Shown piece by piece: positions 61,501-64,000 of a stretch of 64,000 nucleotides of DNA; the stretch's first letter is position 1, and each line of letters opens with the position of its first letter. The notes beneath the pieces were generated by a model that was not told the DNA's origin, searched no databases, and saw nothing but the letters and a program-made list of their open reading frames with translations. A program made the position numbers and the translations under genes. The stretch comes from Allomuricauda sp. TY007 (lineage in GTDB: Bacteria; Bacteroidota; Bacteroidia; Flavobacteriales; Flavobacteriaceae), in NCBI RefSeq assembly GCF_010468565.1, contig NZ_WUEG01000011.1, positions 1-64,000 of the forward strand, written 5' to 3'.

Positions 61501-64000
61501 ATGCCGAAAGCTCCAAAATTCTGATTTTCTCCACCGACAAGGAAAAATATACTCTTGGGGAAAAAGCGTTTGTAACTTTTCCTTCAGATAAAGGCGGCCG
61601 TGCTTTGGTCAGTATCGAAAATGGCACCGAAGTACTCTTCCAACAATGGATTGAGACCTCTGCCAAAGAAACCAGGGCGACCATTCCGATTACGGCAGAA
61701 ATGGCACCGAATGCCTACGTGAACATTTCCTTGTTGCAACCGCACAGTCAGGTTAAAAACGACTTGCCCATCCGATTGTACGGCGTTGTTCCGCTCTTGG
61801 TGGAAAATCCCGCGACATTCTTGGAGCCACAAATCAGTATGCCCGATGTTTTGGAGCCTGAAAAACCGTTTAAGGTCACCGTTTCTGAAACCAGTAAAAA
61901 ACCGATGACCTACTCATTGGCCGTGGTGGACGAAGGCCTTTTGGACCTGACACGTTTTACCACTCCCGATATTCATAGTGCGTTCTATGCAAGACAAGCT
62001 TTGGGCGTAAAGACCTTTGACATTTTTGATGATGTGATGGGAGCTTACTCCGTGAGTGTCGATAATATTTACGCTATTGGCGGTGGCGGCATTGGAGCTG
62101 GCGCCAAAAACCGAAAGGCACAACGCTTTAAACCCGTCGTTACCTATTTGGGTCCGTTTACCTTGAAAGCAGGTGAAAAAGCATCACATACCATCGATAT
62201 GCCGAATTATGTAGGTTCTGTCCGAACCATGGTCGTTGCAGGGAATCCGAACAGTGCTTACGGCAATGCTGAAAAAACAACCCCAGTTCGCAAGCCTTTG
62301 ATGGTGCTTACCTCCATTCCACGAAAATTATCTCCTGGCGAGACCGTGACTATCCCCGTTACGGTATTTGCGATGGAACCTAAAGTAAAAAATGTAAAGG
62401 TCAATATTGATGCAGGAAAAGCATTGGAGCCCATCAACGGCACTTCCAAAAACATCACCTTTAATGCAGTTGGGGAGCAAATCGTCAATTTTGATTTTAA
62501 AGTCAATCCAACATCATCTTTCCAGACCATAAAAGTTACCGCTACGGGCGCCGGGGAAAGCGCATCCAACGAGACCGAAATCGATGTGGAAAATCCAAAT
62601 CCTGTAACCACCAAAAGTGAATTGTACACACTCGACCCCAATGGTGCTCAGACCATCACGATGGAAACTTTTGGCACGTCGGGCACTAATGAAGCATTTA
62701 TAGAATTCTCTACGCTTCCACCGATGGATTTCTCCAAACGAATGGATTATCTGTTGCGCTACCCACACGGATGCGTGGAGCAAACCACTTCCGCAGCATT
62801 CCCTCAATTGTTCTTGGCAGATGTATTGGACATCACTTTTGATAAAAAGAAGGAGATTGAGAAAAATGTAAAAGCTGCCATTGACCGACTTAGCGATTTC
62901 CAAATTCCCAATGGCGGATTAAGCTACTGGCCAGGTTACGGCAATGCCGATGATTGGGGAACATCCTACGCCGGGCATTTTATGTTGGAAGCCAAACAGC
63001 AGGGGTGTCAATTACCGTTGACCTTCTTGAGCAATTGGTTGAGATACCAAAAGAATGCGGCGCGTCAATGGAGTAACCAAAGCACCTATTACAACGATGA
63101 TGTTTCACAAGCATATCGATTGTACACATTGGCCTTGGCACAGCAACCCGAACTGGCTGCAATGAACCGTTTACGGGAAACAACAAACCTCGGCAACGAG
63201 GCCAAATGGAGATTGGCAGCAGCTTACGCCCTGGTCGGTAAAAAAGAAATCGCTGAGGCTATTGCCCAAAAGGCGAACATCAACTTTACACCCAATAATT
63301 ACAACTATAGAACCTATGGTTCCGTATTCCGCAACCGTGCCATGGCGTTGGAAACCCTGGTTATATTGGACGACACCCAACAAAGGGAACTGGCTGTTTC
63401 CTTGGCCAAAAACTTATCATCACAGCAATGGTACAGTACCCAAGAAACAGCTTTTGCTCTCTTGGCTTTGTCCAAAATGGTGATGAAGAATGGGGGAAGG
63501 TCCATTGACCTCACCTTTACCAATAATGGAAAAAGTATTAATGTCAAAACCGATAGGGCCATAGCACAGCGGGAACTTTCCGTGACTTCCTTTAAAGAGG
63601 AAATCGAACTGAAAAACAACCAAGGAAATATCATTTACGCTACCCTTACCCAAACAGGCAAATTACCAGTTGGCGAGGAATTGGCACAACAGCAAAACCT
63701 AAGGTTGTCCGTGAACTACCAAGACCCATTGGGCAATTCCGTCAATATAAATGAACTAAGACAGGGAACAGAATTCGAAGCAAAAGTGACCATTTTCAAC
63801 AGTTCCGATGACTATATCGACAATGTGGCCCTGACGCACATTGTGCCCAGCGGATGGGAAATTGTGGACACTTCATTTGCTGGAGGCAGCAACGCTAATG
63901 CTTCAAAGGCAGATTATGTGGATACTCGGGACGACCGTACCCATCTGTATTTTGATTTGGACGCGAGAAAATCCAAAACCTTTACCATCAAATTGAATGC
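58545..64000 (+). CDS. Alpha-2-macroglobulin family lipoprotein, C-terminus beyond the window
   Basis: The frame is open from the ATG at 58545 to the right edge (1818 complete codons), with no stop. SPII signal (MSRSFIAFLISLLILVASC, C19). N-terminal immunoglobulin-like MG domains, then a large body with GYLYTERGVHRPGDIIHLTF (about 600-620) and the bacterial A2M core. The thioester motif is intact: RYPHGCVEQTTSAAFPQ, with C1410 and Q1413. These proteins trap proteases and are usually at the inner-membrane face of the periplasm. PBP1C is a frequent neighbour; none is visible inside the window. Confidence 0.93.
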   Translation, partial: MSRSFIAFLISLLILVASCKKKDGTSETDNLFKFKDYISYHTNGNQSISTPITIALVQQLEQFELTQELPLEYLDISPKVDGALVIENGRELTFQPSEYLEPNTEYTISLKLNKLFEDIKSEFKTYTFSFKTIAPNFKINLGDLQSYSKDWQYLTGTLDASDVLEASKIETVLSVKQGDKTIPVKWDNTSDNAQYFSFKIDSISRKTDDSELTINWTGDSYHIENEGSETYPIPGKNKFVIVDAKTTSAPNAVLTLNFSEPLKQDQNLNGLVTIENAESVRYEINGNVLSVYPSNRILGEVRINAFQGIKSEYGFTLKNDFSELVSFEQLKPAVRLISKGTILPNASSTPIYFETVNLAAVEVRVIQVYQDNMLQYLQNYDLTESYSPDFRPVGRRVAYKVIPLSKDGNQNSSYWQAHGLDLSELIKINPGSLYRVEFSFKKEHTTYDCGDNAETEEPTTDYALEQSSDEASEEERYWNNEIYNYRNYDYNWEERDNPCHSAYYNYERIAATNLLGSDLGLIVKKGSNRSHHFAVTNLLTTQPVAGAKIKLYNYQQQLVGETTTDAKGLSVYDSDKGIAFAVAEHSNNFAYAKLADGNALSLSKFDVSGEQLQKGLQGYLYTERGVHRPGDIIHLTFVLDDTANPLPKGHPVALEVSDARGKLVQRHVLKEGSIPVADGLYAKKEKNFYYFPIPTDAAAPTGNWSAKVIVGGAQFTKTLKVATVKPNRLKVDFTFDDEVLEANSINRGKAEVKWLHGAPARNLKIDINATLSETSTAFPKYKGYVFQDPVRTFNQTELQWISSNLDANGVLDINKKIDVNGNAPGMLQAIFTTKVFEGGGDFSIDVFSKNLAPFSNFVGLRSPEAKQYGSFLTDDNNTFDVVTVDAQGNPSGNRKLKVQVFKIEWRWWWNRGYDNLSRYENATVHRPFKEMNVTTGSEGKANFNINVPDEQGGRYLIRVIDEVSGHATGRTAYFYRNWWRRPASEDAESSKILIFSTDKEKYTLGEKAFVTFPSDKGGRALVSIENGTEVLFQQWIETSAKETRATIPITAEMAPNAYVNISLLQPHSQVKNDLPIRLYGVVPLLVENPATFLEPQISMPDVLEPEKPFKVTVSETSKKPMTYSLAVVDEGLLDLTRFTTPDIHSAFYARQALGVKTFDIFDDVMGAYSVSVDNIYAIGGGGIGAGAKNRKAQRFKPVVTYLGPFTLKAGEKASHTIDMPNYVGSVRTMVVAGNPNSAYGNAEKTTPVRKPLMVLTSIPRKLSPGETVTIPVTVFAMEPKVKNVKVNIDAGKALEPINGTSKNITFNAVGEQIVNFDFKVNPTSSFQTIKVTATGAGESASNETEIDVENPNPVTTKSELYTLDPNGAQTITMETFGTSGTNEAFIEFSTLPPMDFSKRMDYLLRYPHGCVEQTTSAAFPQLFLADVLDITFDKKKEIEKNVKAAIDRLSDFQIPNGGLSYWPGYGNADDWGTSYAGHFMLEAKQQGCQLPLTFLSNWLRYQKNAARQWSNQSTYYNDDVSQAYRLYTLALAQQPELAAMNRLRETTNLGNEAKWRLAAAYALVGKKEIAEAIAQKANINFTPNNYNYRTYGSVFRNRAMALETLVILDDTQQRELAVSLAKNLSSQQWYSTQETAFALLALSKMVMKNGGRSIDLTFTNNGKSINVKTDRAIAQRELSVTSFKEEIELKNNQGNIIYATLTQTGKLPVGEELAQQQNLRLSVNYQDPLGNSVNINELRQGTEFEAKVTIFNSSDDYIDNVALTHIVPSGWEIVDTSFAGGSNANASKADYVDTRDDRTHLYFDLDARKSKTFTIKLN

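Overview
The window looks like the chromosome of a marine-type member of the Flavobacteriaceae (Bacteroidota). The evidence is the start of a 16S rRNA gene at the left edge, the Bacteroidota promoter pattern (TTTG, about 20 bp, TAnnTTTG), a SusC/SusD pair, many TonB-dependent receptors and SPII lipoproteins, and families largely confined to this group (GSCFA, DUF4230, DUF5522, DUF6607, HmuY). The genus cannot be fixed from this; a Muricauda-like organism is a guess. No tRNA gene and no CRISPR array was seen.

Layout. 1-378: 5' end of a leftward rRNA operon with its promoter. 379-7278: porin-like protein and a SusCD nutrient-uptake pair, all leftward. 7510-12731: rnhB, a large lipoprotein, then an OmpA-family/TapB-like pair. 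12801-16762: leftward lipoproteins, a Crp/Fnr regulator, lipB and a small YqaE/Pmp3 protein. 16855-21021: a predicted membrane-tethered LuxR-type regulator, a toxin-antitoxin pair with a palindromic operator, a thioredoxin-like protein and lysS. 21182-31894: TonB receptor, SLC13-type anion transporter, an acidic 35-residue-repeat secreted protein, a large secreted zinc metalloprotease, then a SatD-DUF3307 pair behind three 28-bp direct repeats.

32099-37348 is a haem/iron uptake locus. DUF6607 and an FMN-binding protein run leftward; a TonB receptor and a Calx-beta/HmuY lipoprotein run rightward. A Fur/DtxR-like palindrome sits between them. 37564-39772 holds an ArsC-like protein and an AsmA-like protein. 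39953-42719 is an A+T-rich accessory stretch: a membrane-anchored receiver protein, an unusual cysteine-containing histidine kinase, a lipoprotein, and a divergent pair of a small unknown gene and an XRE regulator. 42847-47506 holds hemL, a LysM glucosaminidase, a PLP deaminase-like enzyme, a second toxin-antitoxin pair, and two small genes. 47567-64000 is housekeeping and envelope: DUF4136, an aromatic amino acid hydroxylase, DUF4230/GSCFA, alaS, an M23 peptidase with a MerR regulator, LemA with two TPM proteins, and an alpha-2-macroglobulin that runs off the right edge.

Best candidates for something undescribed: the SatD-DUF3307 module (a cyclase-like fold with HTH, translationally coupled to a membrane protein carrying four His/Asp i,i+4 pairs, behind iterated promoter repeats); the receiver/kinase pair; the tethered LuxR regulator; and the acidic repeat protein. 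Intergenic regions also carry at least two copies of a MITE-like inverted-repeat element and several REP-like palindromes.
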